From Codonopsis lanceolata (taxonomy: Eukaryota; Streptophyta; Magnoliopsida; Asterales; Campanulaceae): a stretch of DNA of 64,000 nucleotides. Of the stretch, positions 33,611-43,810 are shown in pieces. A program made the position numbers and the translations under genes. The stretch lies in NCBI GenBank assembly GCA_013146195.2, contig CM028377.1, positions 6,734,239 through 6,798,238 on the forward strand, read 5' to 3'. The notes beneath the pieces are model-generated. The model was not told the DNA's origin and ran no database searches. It worked only from the letters and a program-made list of their open reading frames with translations. Within the stretch, counting starts at the first letter, position 1, and each line of letters opens with the position of its first letter.

Positions 33611-33760
33611 CTCGCTAGGCTGAAAACCCGAAAGGGCAGCCTAGACAAAAGTTAGAGCATAAAATAATAATAATAATAATAAAAACAATTAAAGAAGAAA
33701 TAAGGGCTCGCTAGGTTGAAAACCCGAAAGGGCAGCCTAGGCAAAAATTAGAGCATATAA
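33611..33760 (+). repeat. Two direct repeats forming GAAA-tipped hairpins after the integrase stop
   Basis: A block of about 51 bp beginning GCTCGCTAGG occurs twice. In the first, CTAGGCTG (33615-33622) pairs with CAGCCTAG (33637-33644), and inside it CCC-GAAA-GGG (33627-33636) makes a tetraloop stem. In the second, CTAGGTTG (33711-33718) pairs with CAGCCTAG (33733-33740); its one C-to-T change still allows G-U pairing, with the same CCC-GAAA-GGG tip. They begin about 35 bp after the stop codon. The role is unknown. Confidence 0.7.
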
Positions 33761-34066
33761 AAGAAAAAAAAATCAAAAATCAGGAGAAAAATGAGAGGGA
33801 AGGAACTTTTTAAGTCCTCGGCATATTACCTCCGGTCTTCAGCATACGGGAAGCTCGACTGACAGAAAAGAGGAAAACCACGACAGAAAGCTCACAATAA
33901 AACACTAAAATATAATATTATCAGTCCTCCGGTGCAACTTGGGAATATTCATTAAGACATTTAAATTATACACTGATTGCATGTACATATCTATCTATTG
34001 CCTGTATCCCCCTTGTTTTCCCAGAAACTATCCCCTCTTTTGCAGCTTAAGCCCCAGGGTGGTCCA

Positions 34067-37000
34067 TCAATGTCTGCGGCGTCTGCCCAGCCGGGCCCAT
34101 ATACTCCTCCTGCGGGGCGCAGAAGAAGCTCTAGTCTCACATGTGTGCGAGCCACCAGAAGTATCCTCCTCTTCATCATCAGCATCCCCATTATCCTGGA
34201 TAGCTGTGCTGCATGGTATCTTGATATTTCGGCTCCAACCATCATCTGCTGCTCTGTCTGATCGCAAAGAAAATGGAAAAGCTATAAGAATAGCCTTGCG
34301 ACAATTGCAAAAACCTCAGACACAGGAGGAGGCGGCTACCTTCTTTTCCCCAATTATCACCAAAAAGCCCTCTCAAACCCGAAGGTGTATTCTTTTGAGA
34401 TCTGTTTCAGAAATGCAGCGTGCCATTACCCTTAGAAATTGGTATAGTTTTATTTTCTGCATGTATCTTGAGTCTGCATTTTCTTTTTATGCATCATATA
34501 GAATTATATTTCATTACATAATAAATGTCTATACAGATTCCGAAAAAAAAAAAAGGAAAAGAAACTAATGTGTGCAGGAAAAAGGAGCTAATAATCACAG
34601 GAAGCTCGGCCCCTATCAAAACCAGCTCCCATCACTCGAGGGCCTGTTCCGCCGCCAAGTCTATGACCTCTACCCCTCACCCAAGGACGAGACAACTCGC
34701 CAGTCCCATCTTCGTCATCATCACGGCGCCTGGTCTGCCGCATAACATCATTACCTCGGCAAGAAAAGTCATCCATGAGCCGCTGGTAAAGCTTGTTAAT
34801 GCTGACGAAGCCCCGCAGCAGCCTCTTATACGTAGATACTTTAACCTGGAAAAGAGGGTGTTGCAACAAAAAAGGGAAAAACATAAGTCCAAGAAAAAAA
34901 CGAGTGATATATTAAAAAAAATGATGATGTTGAAATAATAAAAAAAAATGAGTGTGAGTGGCGACATATATACCGTGCGAGCATGATCAGGAACACGGTA
35001 CTCCTCGGGAATGTCCATATCAGGCAAGACTTCCTCTATAAGTCTCCCGTCTCGCCGATAGCGGAAGGTAGAAAAGGCATCGTCGGGCATGGAAAACTCT
35101 GACTGCGCATCACGAGCTGGGCGAGAGGACCCTGGCCTATCACAAGCAACGGAGGCACGCCTTGGAATCACAGGGGCAGGAGGAGCAGGATGGAGCATCG
35201 TCCTCAAGAACTCCTCATAAGCCATGACTGGATAATCACTGGGTGGCATGATAAATCTAGACAAGTAAAGATACATGTTCGGTAAAAGATCCGGGACGAT
35301 CACCCAAGGGGGAGGTGCAGGAGGCACCACTGGAGGTGTCGAGAACAAGACGTGCTGGCGATTCACTTGCTCGCCCATATACAAAGAATCGTTCATAATC
35401 GACACCATGAGAATCCTGCAACGACTTAGTGTCAGGGTGACCTCATATGGCCCCACTAAATTATGCCAGGGAACCAAATGCACAGAGCCTGAGGTCGAGC
35501 TGGCTATCCTGTCCTGCCGTCCGAGTCGATCCAGAAAATGGCCGCTTCTGTCCTTTTTCTTCCGGTTCGCGTTTACAAACTTAGCCAAATAGGTTGGTCT
35601 GTAAACGCTACCGCGTAGTGGGCCTGGTGTAAAGTCAAAGAAAGAATAAGCCCATACATGAAAAAAGAGGAGGGAGAGCAAAAGTCAGCTATAAGAAAAA
35701 ATGATGATATAAGAAAAAAATTGAATGAAGAAAAATGCTGACAGAAAAAAGGAAAGTGGAAAGAAAAGAAGTATATCTCCCAAGCAGGAGCAAAGCCAGT
35801 CATGACCCGTGAATTATTCTGGCTCGCCTTGTCCATGGAGATATAAAGCTCGGCCAGGCCTGCCTGCCCCCAATCATAATCAATCACATGGTCTAGATCC
35901 TGGAGGCAACCTAGGAGGGAAACTCTCAGAGAAGTGGAGGAATTGGCAAAAAGTGTCATCCCCAGAAAGAAAAACAGAAAAGCTCTAGCAACGTGAGCTA
36001 CAGCGATGCTATCCCCGACATCGATTTTCCCAGCGTTCGCTAAAAGCCATCTCTTCACGCTACCAATCATAATCTCATCTGCAGTCTTATATTCGGGCTC
36101 AAAGCCCAGGAGATCCTCCACCACGTCATGATGTTGACGGAGAGTATAATCTGGTGCTAAGGTCAGGCCGATACTAGTAGAAATGCCTGTGATAGCGGCG
36201 AAATCACATGGGGTCATAGTAGCCTCTCCCCAGCTAAAGTGAAAGGTGTGGGTCGTGTCCCACCAGTAATTCCGCAACACATCAAATATAGTCATATAAT
36301 TGCGGAAGGGACGGGATGCCCGCGTAAACACCCCGAGGACTGTGTCCTCCACTAGAACCCGGGCCGGCTTAAGCATCAACTGAAAAATGTCCAACACCAT
36401 GTCAAAGCTTGCTCGGACCCTGGTCAAGGTGTTGCGCTCTTGAAGAAAAAAAAAGAGGGGAAGAAGGAAAGGTAAGTCTACTATCTCTATTTTCCTCATG
36501 AAACAAAAAAAAATGAATAAATAATAAATAAAAATGATAAATAAATGAGAAACATGTTGTATGTATTGTATTTCATGAATCATAAAATTGCAGCATGCTG
36601 ATTTCCTGTGATACATTTAAATCATAAAAAAAATGTATTTTGAAAGTATGTGTTGTATTCTTTTTACACTCCCACAATAAGTAAAAATGCATTTTTGTGC
36701 ATCTAAGCATGTATTTTAGCCATAAAATAAAAAAAAAAAAAAAAGATTATATGTATTGTCTTGCATCTAAATATGTGTTTTTGCATCCTAGGCATCATAA
36801 AAGTGTATTTTGCATTTAAAAATATGTACTGCATTTTTGCATTATCATATGCATGATAGAATAAAAAAAAGTGCTCATACATCATATTAGTAGGCATCCT
36901 ATAATTTTCTACATCATATTTGCATCAAATAAAGTAGTACATGCATTCATCATTTGCATTTATTGTCCAATAAGTTGCATTGTGATATCAATAAAAAGAG

Positions 37001-37638
37001 AATGAAATGCCACCAATCATGAAAATAAATATTCTCGTGGCATTTATTATATCCCTGCAGCATAATCATGCATGAAAAATAAATTTTAGGGCATAAAATA
37101 TATCTGTTTTGTCCTGTATTTATCCGAAAAATGTGCCCGAAGATGTGTTCAGAAAATTTTGAATTGTATTCCGAAAAGTCCGTTTCGTGAACATATCGCA
37201 TGAAAAAATACATTTTAGTCTAAAACATGCATCATATAGCCCCATTTGCATTAATAGTATAAATCATGCATAGTAGGGTCAAATAGTGACCACTAGTTCA
37301 ATTATGCATCGCAAAATAAATTGCGTGAATTTCATGCATCATTCCTAAGATTGTATCATTTTAGCTCATAAATTGCATGTATAAGCATTATAAGAAGCAT
37401 ATATATACTCAATAAATCCAAAACAATAGCCGAATGGGTTGATGGAAAATATACTTACATCGGGATTTTGAAGATTTGAGACATGTTTATGTCAATCTCG
37501 CACCAAATTACCCCAGTCATCCTTTGAATAAAAATAATCAATATGATTTCGGGTCAAAGGAGGAAGTTCCTTCCTCTCTTCACCCGAATCCGGGTGCATT
37601 GGCGCTTTTCCTTTCCTAGATCTCGAGGAGGAGGCCAT
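34067..37638 (-). pseudogene. Antisense plant mobile domain (PMD) gene carried by Tat element 1
   Basis: Antisense to the element, exon 1 starts at the ATG at 37638 (MASSSRSRKGKAPMHP) and ends at a GTAAGT donor at 37458; a TGA at 37492-37494 interrupts it. Exon 2 (about 36436-35780) has the PMD core: WWDTTHTFHFSWGEATMTP, CDFAAITGIS, GCLQDLDHVIDYDWGQAGL. Exon 3 (about 35665-34974) continues with VWAYSFFDF and HLVPWHNLVGPYEVT and ends at a GTATAT donor. Exon 4 starts at 34845 after TCTTTTCCAG. An acidic/Arg-rich tail near 34267-34067 may be a last exon. PMD (aminotransferase-like) domains occur in plant silencing proteins of the MAIN/MAIL type and in transposons. Antisense ORFs between pol and 3' LTR are known in the Tat clade. 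Exon 2's donor is unclear. Confidence 0.75.
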
Positions 37639-38235
37639 CTATACAGAAAAGCAAACAATTTGGCGGAAGAAAATTGAGAAAAGGAGAAGAAATGAAGAAA
37701 ATAGAAAAAAAAAATTCCTCCGTTGGCTATGGAGGCTGAACAACTGAAGGAGAGAGAATGAAGGCTTCTGCCTTCATCCCGTAATGAAGAAAGGAGTAAA
37801 AGTGGAATTTCCACTTCTCCCCCTGCAAACAAGTCAAGTTTAGCACTCAAGTCCTCGAAATTCCAAAATTGCAAAGTGGCCCCTAAGACTTAACAGGAAG
37901 TTAACAAAAGTAATTTTGTTAACCATATTCGACGGCCATCCATCCAGGAGTAAGGAAAAGTTATATCCCCAGCAGGTCCGCCACCAGATAAGCAGAAAAG
38001 CCAAAAAATCGGCGGCATAGGTAAGAATTTTGAATAAATAAAAAAATATAAAAAAGAAAGAAATAAATAAAAAATAAAATAAAAATAAAAAAATAAAAAA
38101 AAGAAAGGAAAAAAGATGAAAGGAAAAGAGATCCCCAGCTCGAAGAAATAAAGATTGCAGGAATATCAAAATCAGTTGAATCAGCAGCGGCGGACGAAGT
38201 GCGAAAAGGTAAGAAAGGTAAAAGTATTCCTCTCC
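37639..38235. other. Tat element 1 3' region, no sense gene
   Basis: This lies upstream of the antisense PMD gene start and would hold its promoter. It is A/G-rich with several AAATAAAA stretches. Short frames here are low complexity. No clear TATA box was picked out. Confidence 0.4.
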
Positions 38236-38520
38236 TACCTTCAATAAAAAAGTAATAATAAAAGAAAAGTCTTTTTAAAAAAAAAATTGTGTTTTCAAAT
38301 AAAAAAATAAAAGAAAGGTCTTTTTCAAAAAGAGTTTTGTTTTTCAAATAAAATAATAATAAAAGAAAAGTCTTTTTCAAAAAGAGTTTTGATTTTCAAA
38401 AAAAAAAGAGGAATATTTGAAAAAAACAAAAAAAGAGGAATATTTCAAAAACACAAAAAAAAAGGAATATTTCAAAAACACAAAAAAAGAAGAATATTCA
38501 AAAAAAAACAAAAAAAAAGG
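38236..38520 (+). repeat. A-rich tandem repeats in Tat element 1
   Basis: About three copies of a unit near 60 bp containing AAAGAAAAGTCTTTTTCAAA and GAGTTTTG (38236-38400) are followed by four copies of a roughly 28-bp unit containing GAGGAATATTTCAAAAA (38401-38520). AAAAGTCTTTTT within the first unit is self-complementary. The Lys-rich ORFs across this array are artefacts of low complexity. Confidence 0.75.
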
Positions 38521-38544
38521 AAGGGAAAAAGAACAATCTTTTTT

Positions 38545-38950
38545 GCCGTATCTAGCGACAGATTTTTATCGGTCTTATACAGTTTTCGAAAAACTTGAAG
38601 AAAGTTTTCTTTGCCGTGCTCGGTGACAGATTTTGATCGGTTGAGCGCAATTTTCGGAAAATTTGAAAATTTTCTTATTTGTGTTCGACACCCAGGTATT
38701 GACCGGTCGGACACAATTTTTGAAAATTTCTCTTAACGTATTTCGATGACAGGTTTCACCCAGTTGAAATATGGTTTCCGAAAAACTTTAAAATCTTCAT
38801 ACCGTATTTAACGGCCGTTCTCGACCGTTTGAATACGACTTTTCGAAAAACATAAAATCTTTTTCACGTTGTGTTCTTGAACGGGTTTTTGACCCGAAAG
38901 ACATGACATCCTCATTGGTTGTTCGGCTTGCTTGTTTTTGGGCCGAACTA
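38545..38950 (+). repeat. Tandem hairpin array upstream of the Tat 3' LTR
   Basis: Six degenerate units spaced about 56-68 bp apart share a loop like GACAGATTTTGA and a linker like TTTTCGAAAAAC, while their stems differ but stay complementary. Examples: GTGCTC/GAGCGC (38616-38621 with 38643-38648), GTGTTCGAC/GTCGGACAC (38681-38689 with 38706-38714), CGTATTTC/GAAATATG (38737-38744 with 38766-38773), and CGTATTTAACGG/CCGTTTGAATACG (38803-38814 with 38825-38837). The first unit pairs only weakly (GTAT/ATAC). A further perfect 7-bp hairpin, GTTCGGC/GCCGAAC (38921-38927 with 38942-38948), follows. Confidence 0.75.
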
Positions 38951-39240
38951 CGTTTGGTCTGATTTCCTTTATTAAGGAATACGTAGGCAGCCTACACTAG
39001 TAGGTCCGACCATCAGAGCACTTAATTTGCATATCTGCTTAAAAATTGCGATAACGTGCTATAACTGACTAAAAAAGTCTAGGGTATGAAGGTTTGGTTT
39101 GCATTATAAATTATTGCATTATAACTGCTACCTATTGTATCTCTCCCTCGTATTGATTGAGCGAAATTGGATAGTCTATTTCTTATCAACGATGTTCGTC
39201 TACTCAGTAAGCTGCGGGTTAACCGTAGACTCCATCATTT

Positions 39241-39251
39241 AGGAGGGGCTC
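39241..39251 (+). promoter_or_regulatory. Polypurine tract of Tat element 1
   Basis: AGGAGGGGCTC directly precedes the LTR start TGTAGTCACC at 39252. It is a purine-rich plus-strand primer site in the expected place and shows the LTR is the 3' one. Confidence 0.75.
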
Positions 39252-41012
39252 TGTAGTCACCCCAATTTCGTACCCTTGGTAGGTAACATGACATAAAATA
39301 TCAAGATACGTTGAAACATTAACAAATGTCAAGTTACAGGGTTGAAAATACAAAAGGACAAAGCAGGATGCGCAAAACAGTTAAATGCAGGGGCTAAAGT
39401 GCAAAAACTAAAACTACTTTGCCTAAAGTGGCGCCACCCATGCTTCAAATGGGAGTGGCGCCCAGACTTCATGTGGGTGGCGCCAGGAGTGAGCTACAGT
39501 ACGCGCAAAGATGCTACAGAACTGCTACAGTTTGCCGTAAAGTCCAAATCCTTTGCGGTATGTACAATACACTGAAGCACGGAGGAAGGAATTTTATTCC
39601 CCGATGAGTCCTCATCCCAGGCTATAAATAGAGGCTTCGGGGTCGACCTTCAGCACACCATTTCTTCCGCAAAGCTTTCCGCGTTCTCGTTACGCTAAAA
39701 GATCAGAGAGCAAAGTAAGATAGTGAGTGATCCACCCAAAGCCTCAAAACCCTGCCAAAACTCCTCCAAACTTAAAACCCACCGGTTAAAGTGAGCCTTA
39801 GCCCCCCAGCTAGGTTTTCACCCTACTTCCTAGTCCAAAAATCATGGAAAGAGCAGTTGCTCTGCCCGATTTAAAAGGCCAAAACCACCACATATAAGCC
39901 GTCATTCTGCCCGAGTGAGCGAGCCAAAAACACCAGAAATAAGCAGTCATTCTGCTCAAATCACAACAACAACAACAACAACAACAAAAGACTCCCTCTC
40001 CCTGAAGGACAGAGCGAGCACACTCCATTCTAAAAGGTAATAGCCTTTAAGGGCGTTTTTTTATTTATAAAGTTGTTATTTAAAATCCGGCCCAATGTAG
40101 CAAATATAAGTCGTTGTGCTGCCCGGATTTAGTTAGAAAATATTATGTAAAAGAGCCGTTATAATGGCCAAATATTTTTAAATACATTTGTAATTATTGT
40201 AAGGAAATGGCTGCAAGTCCGTAAATAATGTAGCCACGGATGTATTTATTTTTATTTCTCTGTCTTTTAATGCTTTGTTTATTTGCTAAATAAATATAAC
40301 AATAAGCATACTTTAGTCAAAAACCACTTTTGAGACCGAAAGGGCGAGTTGGGTGCCTAGCACCTTCCCAACTCGTAACTTAGCCTCCGAACCCGTTTTA
40401 TAATCTCTGGTTTTCTTTTTTTTGGTTTTGCTTTATTTTTGCCTTAAAATAAAGATGGCGACTCTAAAACTTTTTGGATCCAGTGGGGCCTTGCATCACG
40501 CACTCCTTTCTTGCACTTTTTCGTTTTCCCCTAAAAAAGGGAAAATGAGAATGAAAGGGTGGTGTATTCCCATATCCTGGTATCCCCTAAACAAGGGATA
40601 ACTTGATGCGGGAAACCCAAAGCTCCCATAGTGATCCGAAATAGGCCATAAGGCTATTTTTATAAAATCCATAGTGGGGGCGTCGCAACATCTTTTTTGC
40701 ACTTTTCCGTTTTCCCCTAAAAAAGGGAAAATGGGAATAAAAGGGTGATGCATTCCCATATCCTGGTATCCCCTAAACAAGGGATAACTTGATGCAGGAA
40801 ACCCAAAGTTCCTATATTTGATCAAAAATATACTAAAGTCAACCGAGGCGCATTCCAACGCGCTATTTTAGACATCACTCCTCTCGCACTTTTAATTTCG
40901 TCTTCCCCTAAACAAGGGAGGATGGAATGAGAGCAGTGGTGTCCCGCATCCGCACGTACGCACACCCCTATCCAAGGGCGCGCGGGGCGCAGGCGCAACG
41001 CCGGGCGACCCA
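39252..41012 (+). mobile_element. Tat element 1 3' LTR
   Basis: The 1761-bp LTR runs from TGTAGTCACCCCAATTTCG to CGCCGGGCGACCCACA. At 39428-39491 it has three GTGGCGCC-type dyads, and a TATA box CTATAAATA at 39622-39630 lies about 130 bp downstream of them. From 40491 to about 40975 two and a half tandem units of about 185 bp repeat TTTTCCC/GGGAAAA and TATCCC/GGGATA hairpins. A solo copy of the LTR sits at 14959-16723. SIRE sequence resumes at 41013. Confidence 0.9.
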
Positions 41013-42367
41013 CAGCTTTATCATTCCTGTATCGCATGCCTTTGGGAACCCACATCTTTTTAAAAGCTTTTGGCTTATGTTTCTTAGGATGTACCTTCCG
41101 ATGTAGATTCGAATGTAGCTTCCAATGTTGCTGCATTGGATGTTGCATTGGTTGCTGCATTCGATGTTGCATCTGATTACGAACCAAATAAGTCTATCTT
41201 ACCTCTTCCTCATAGACAACCTTTTTAAGAAAACAGAATGGTTGAATATGACCAGACTTGTGACAATAGTGGCACACAAAATTTTTCTTTCTTGTTTTGG
41301 GTTTTTCAAAGAAGTTTGGATTTTGAAAATCTTGTGTTGGCTGTTTTGGTTCAGAAATACCTTCACCTTCTCTAACAAACATCTTTGACATAAAACCAAT
41401 TTCAGACTTACCAGAATTCCCAAATTTCAACATATCATCCATTTTTTGTTGGCTAGAGTTTCATTTAGCCATGGTTTCATGGGCTTGAATGAGTTCTTCT
41501 TTCAGTTCTTCAATCTCCACATCTTTCTTACTCAGTAAACATTCCAGCCTTGTGATACACTCCTTCTGCTCTTCATTTACCTTATTTAGCATATCATTTA
41601 TCTTTCCAAACAATGTAACTTGGAGAGCCCTCTATTTCCAATCCTTATACAGCTCTTTGTAACCTTCCAGCAGGTCTGATTCTGATTCTCCACCATCTTC
41701 TGTGACAGATGAGTTAAAACAGCAAAGATCTTCCCAGCTTCTGTCCAATGTAGTTTCTGATGTAGTTTCTGAAGAAGCTACATTCTGAGGTACATTGGCC
41801 GAAGGACCTGTACAATCAGATTCAGAGTTGTACACAGCAGTTAGAGTGATGAGATCTTCTGGATCTTCACCATCACTATCACTTAAAGTTGCAGAAAAGT
41901 TTAAACCCTTCTTTCTCAAGGTATTTGCACTTTGATTTGCATAATGACCAAATCCTTGACACTCCCTACACTGAATGGAGTCAATATTTTTTCCATTGTA
42001 AGAAGGTTTTGAAGCCAAAAGATTGGTAAAAGGTTTTTCTGGTGTTTGAAAAGAATTTTCTTTAGGAGCAAATTCACCAGAATCAGGCTTAAAAGAGGTT
42101 TTGGAGCTTGATGATGGAGTTCTATTTTGGCTCTTGGCTTTCAAATTTTTTTTAAATTTAGTAGTCAACAAAGCCATGAAATCTTCTCCAAAATCAGACT
42201 CATCAATTTCCTTTTGTAATGCAAGCAAATCAGAAGAGACGTCAACAGCAGAAGGCAAAGCAATATTTTTTCACATGAGGAGTAGAAGATGATGCACCTT
42301 TGCCCTTTTGTTTGAGTTGATCATTTAGGTTTAATTCAAAATTCTGAAGGATACCAGCCAATCTTTC
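41013..42367 (-). pseudogene. SIRE element 1 gag end and protease-proximal region
   Basis: The minus strand encodes gag parts matching SIRE 2: DVSSDLLALQKEIDESDFGE, the knuckle CRECQGFGHYANQS (last Cys changed to Ser), LSDSDGEDPEDLITLTAVY (41632-42258), then a second knuckle CHYCHKSGHIQPFC (41194-41442) and a WVPKG segment at the left edge. Frameshifts separate the blocks. The right end is cut by the Athila LTR at 42368, so gag N-terminus and 5' LTR are missing. The left edge abuts the Tat 3' LTR. Direct repeats of the element's motif cluster at 41101-41173 and 41745-41798. Confidence 0.85.
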
Positions 42368-43759
42368 TGATGGGAACCCAAGAGTGTGATAAAATTAGTC
42401 GATTTTATGATTTATTTTAGAGCAAAATATTACACTTTTGGTTGGTTTTTGTGTTGATTATGATGTAGGTACACAGGCAGCTGCAAAAGAGGAAAGTGCT
42501 GGATTCAGGCAAAGAGGGAAAACTTGGATGTCACATGGGCACGTGATATTCACATTTCGGAGCTGAGCTGTTGGCTAGTCACTGAAGTTTCTAGTAGACC
42601 TGTTAGACAATACAATTATTTCTGTCTAATTCAGTTTATGTATTAAATTAAAATACTGATTTGCAAGTAGTGGGAGGTTTTTGGAAGTTATCGGTAGTTT
42701 TAAAACTACCAAGTAGTGGTTTAGTGGGTGAAAAGAGTGATATTTATTGATGTATTTTCTGCACAGTGGGGGAGATATTCGGCCAGAAGAAGGAAGAGAC
42801 ATCGGACAGAAAACTTGAGATATAGATAGTCACTAACAACTGTTAGGAAAAGGGTGTGACAAACTTGTAATCTTCTTGGAAATTCATTGCCTGCTGGAAC
42901 AAACAAATTGGTTATTTCTTGTAAGTTGTTTTTTATTCATGTTTATTAGCTAAGAATCTTCTTCCAGTCAATGAGAGATTAAGTCTCAAGCTTTTTATTT
43001 CTGTGAGATCTAAATTGAGCTATTTCTTATTTGGGGTTTCGAATATTCGTTCGTTCTCCGTGTTACACGTAGGAGGATTATTGTACTTAATTAATGTTTA
43101 ATGGCCAGAATATTAATTAATATAATAATCTTAAGCTAGTTAACGCCGTTGATCCGTAATTGTTCTCGGTCTTAACAAAGTGGCAAGTAATACACCTTTT
43201 AGGCATCACAAGCATAATCGGACCAGTGCAGTACGGATGATCATTGTTACATGATATTGCTTCAATACACATGGCTCTGAATCGGGTCTCTCGCTTCTTA
43301 ATGCAACCGAGTTATTAAATCTTACGAGCGTCTCGGAGGTTGTAACTCGGTTAGAAGGTAATTAACGAGCGTCTCTTAATTATCAATACGGTAAGGAGAG
43401 ATTGAGTGTTAGGCGTTCGTCGACACTTTTAACCGGTTTATTTGAAATCCTACAAGATATCTTTGCATCGATGATCAGAAATAAAATGCGAGATGAAATT
43501 GACTCATTGGCTGGAATTAATTTTTCTTAAGTAAAATTAATTGTTAATCTGATAAGCTTAGTTACATTAGTTTTTAGTTAATCAGTTTTTAAGTTATTCG
43601 TAGTTAATTAAAAATATAAATTTGTGTTCAATTGTTTACTCATAAAATTCTAAAAAGAAATAATTTCGACGTTTCCTCGGATGGATACGATCCCAACTTA
43701 CCTTATACTCATTATTAAGGAAGGAGGAAAAATTAATTTTGACGATTTGACATTCGTCA
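42368..43759 (+). mobile_element. 5' LTR of Athila element 1
   Basis: The unit begins TGATGGGAACCC exactly where SIRE gag homology stops and ends CATTCGTCA just before an Athila PBS. It is about 1.39 kb. Its 3' partner would lie in the gap at 47406, so the ends are inferred from one copy only. Confidence 0.75.
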
Positions 43760-43764
43760 AATTT

Positions 43765-43774
43765 TGGCGCCGTT
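43765..43774 (+). promoter_or_regulatory. Primer-binding site of Athila element 1
   Basis: TGGCGCCGTT follows the LTR end after five bases. It matches the beginning of the aspartate-tRNA-type PBS typical of Athila elements, but the match decays after ten bases. Confidence 0.75.
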
Positions 43775-43810
43775 CGATATTTATTTCTTCGTTAGAATTT
43801 TATTGTTGTT

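Larger units (their letters stand above)
26597..41012 (+). mobile_element. Tat/Ogre-type Gypsy element 1, nested in SIRE element 1
   Basis: The parts in order are: partial 5' LTR (26597-27440), PBS, long leader, gag start (28878-29786), an inserted second SIRE fragment (29786-31954), RNase H and integrase (31955-33577), post-pol hairpins, an antisense plant-mobile-domain gene (34067-37638), A-rich and hairpin tandem arrays, polypurine tract, and 3' LTR (39252-41012). SIRE gag-region sequence resumes at 41013. The Tat protease and RT are missing. The architecture, with a long 3' region carrying an antisense extra ORF, matches the Tat/Ogre clade. Confidence 0.85.

Noticed and set aside
33939..34568. 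209-residue plus-strand ORF after the Tat integrase
   Set aside because: It runs antisense to the likely last exon of the PMD gene, is mixed hydrophobic/low complexity, and shows no known domain.
38389..38626. Lys-rich ORFs with a repeated RGIF-type peptide
   Set aside because: They are translations of an A-rich 28-bp tandem repeat; the repeat explains the frame.
38545..38950. Tandem array considered as a CRISPR array
   Set aside because: Units are degenerate, there are no constant direct repeats with variable spacers, and the context is a plant retrotransposon.
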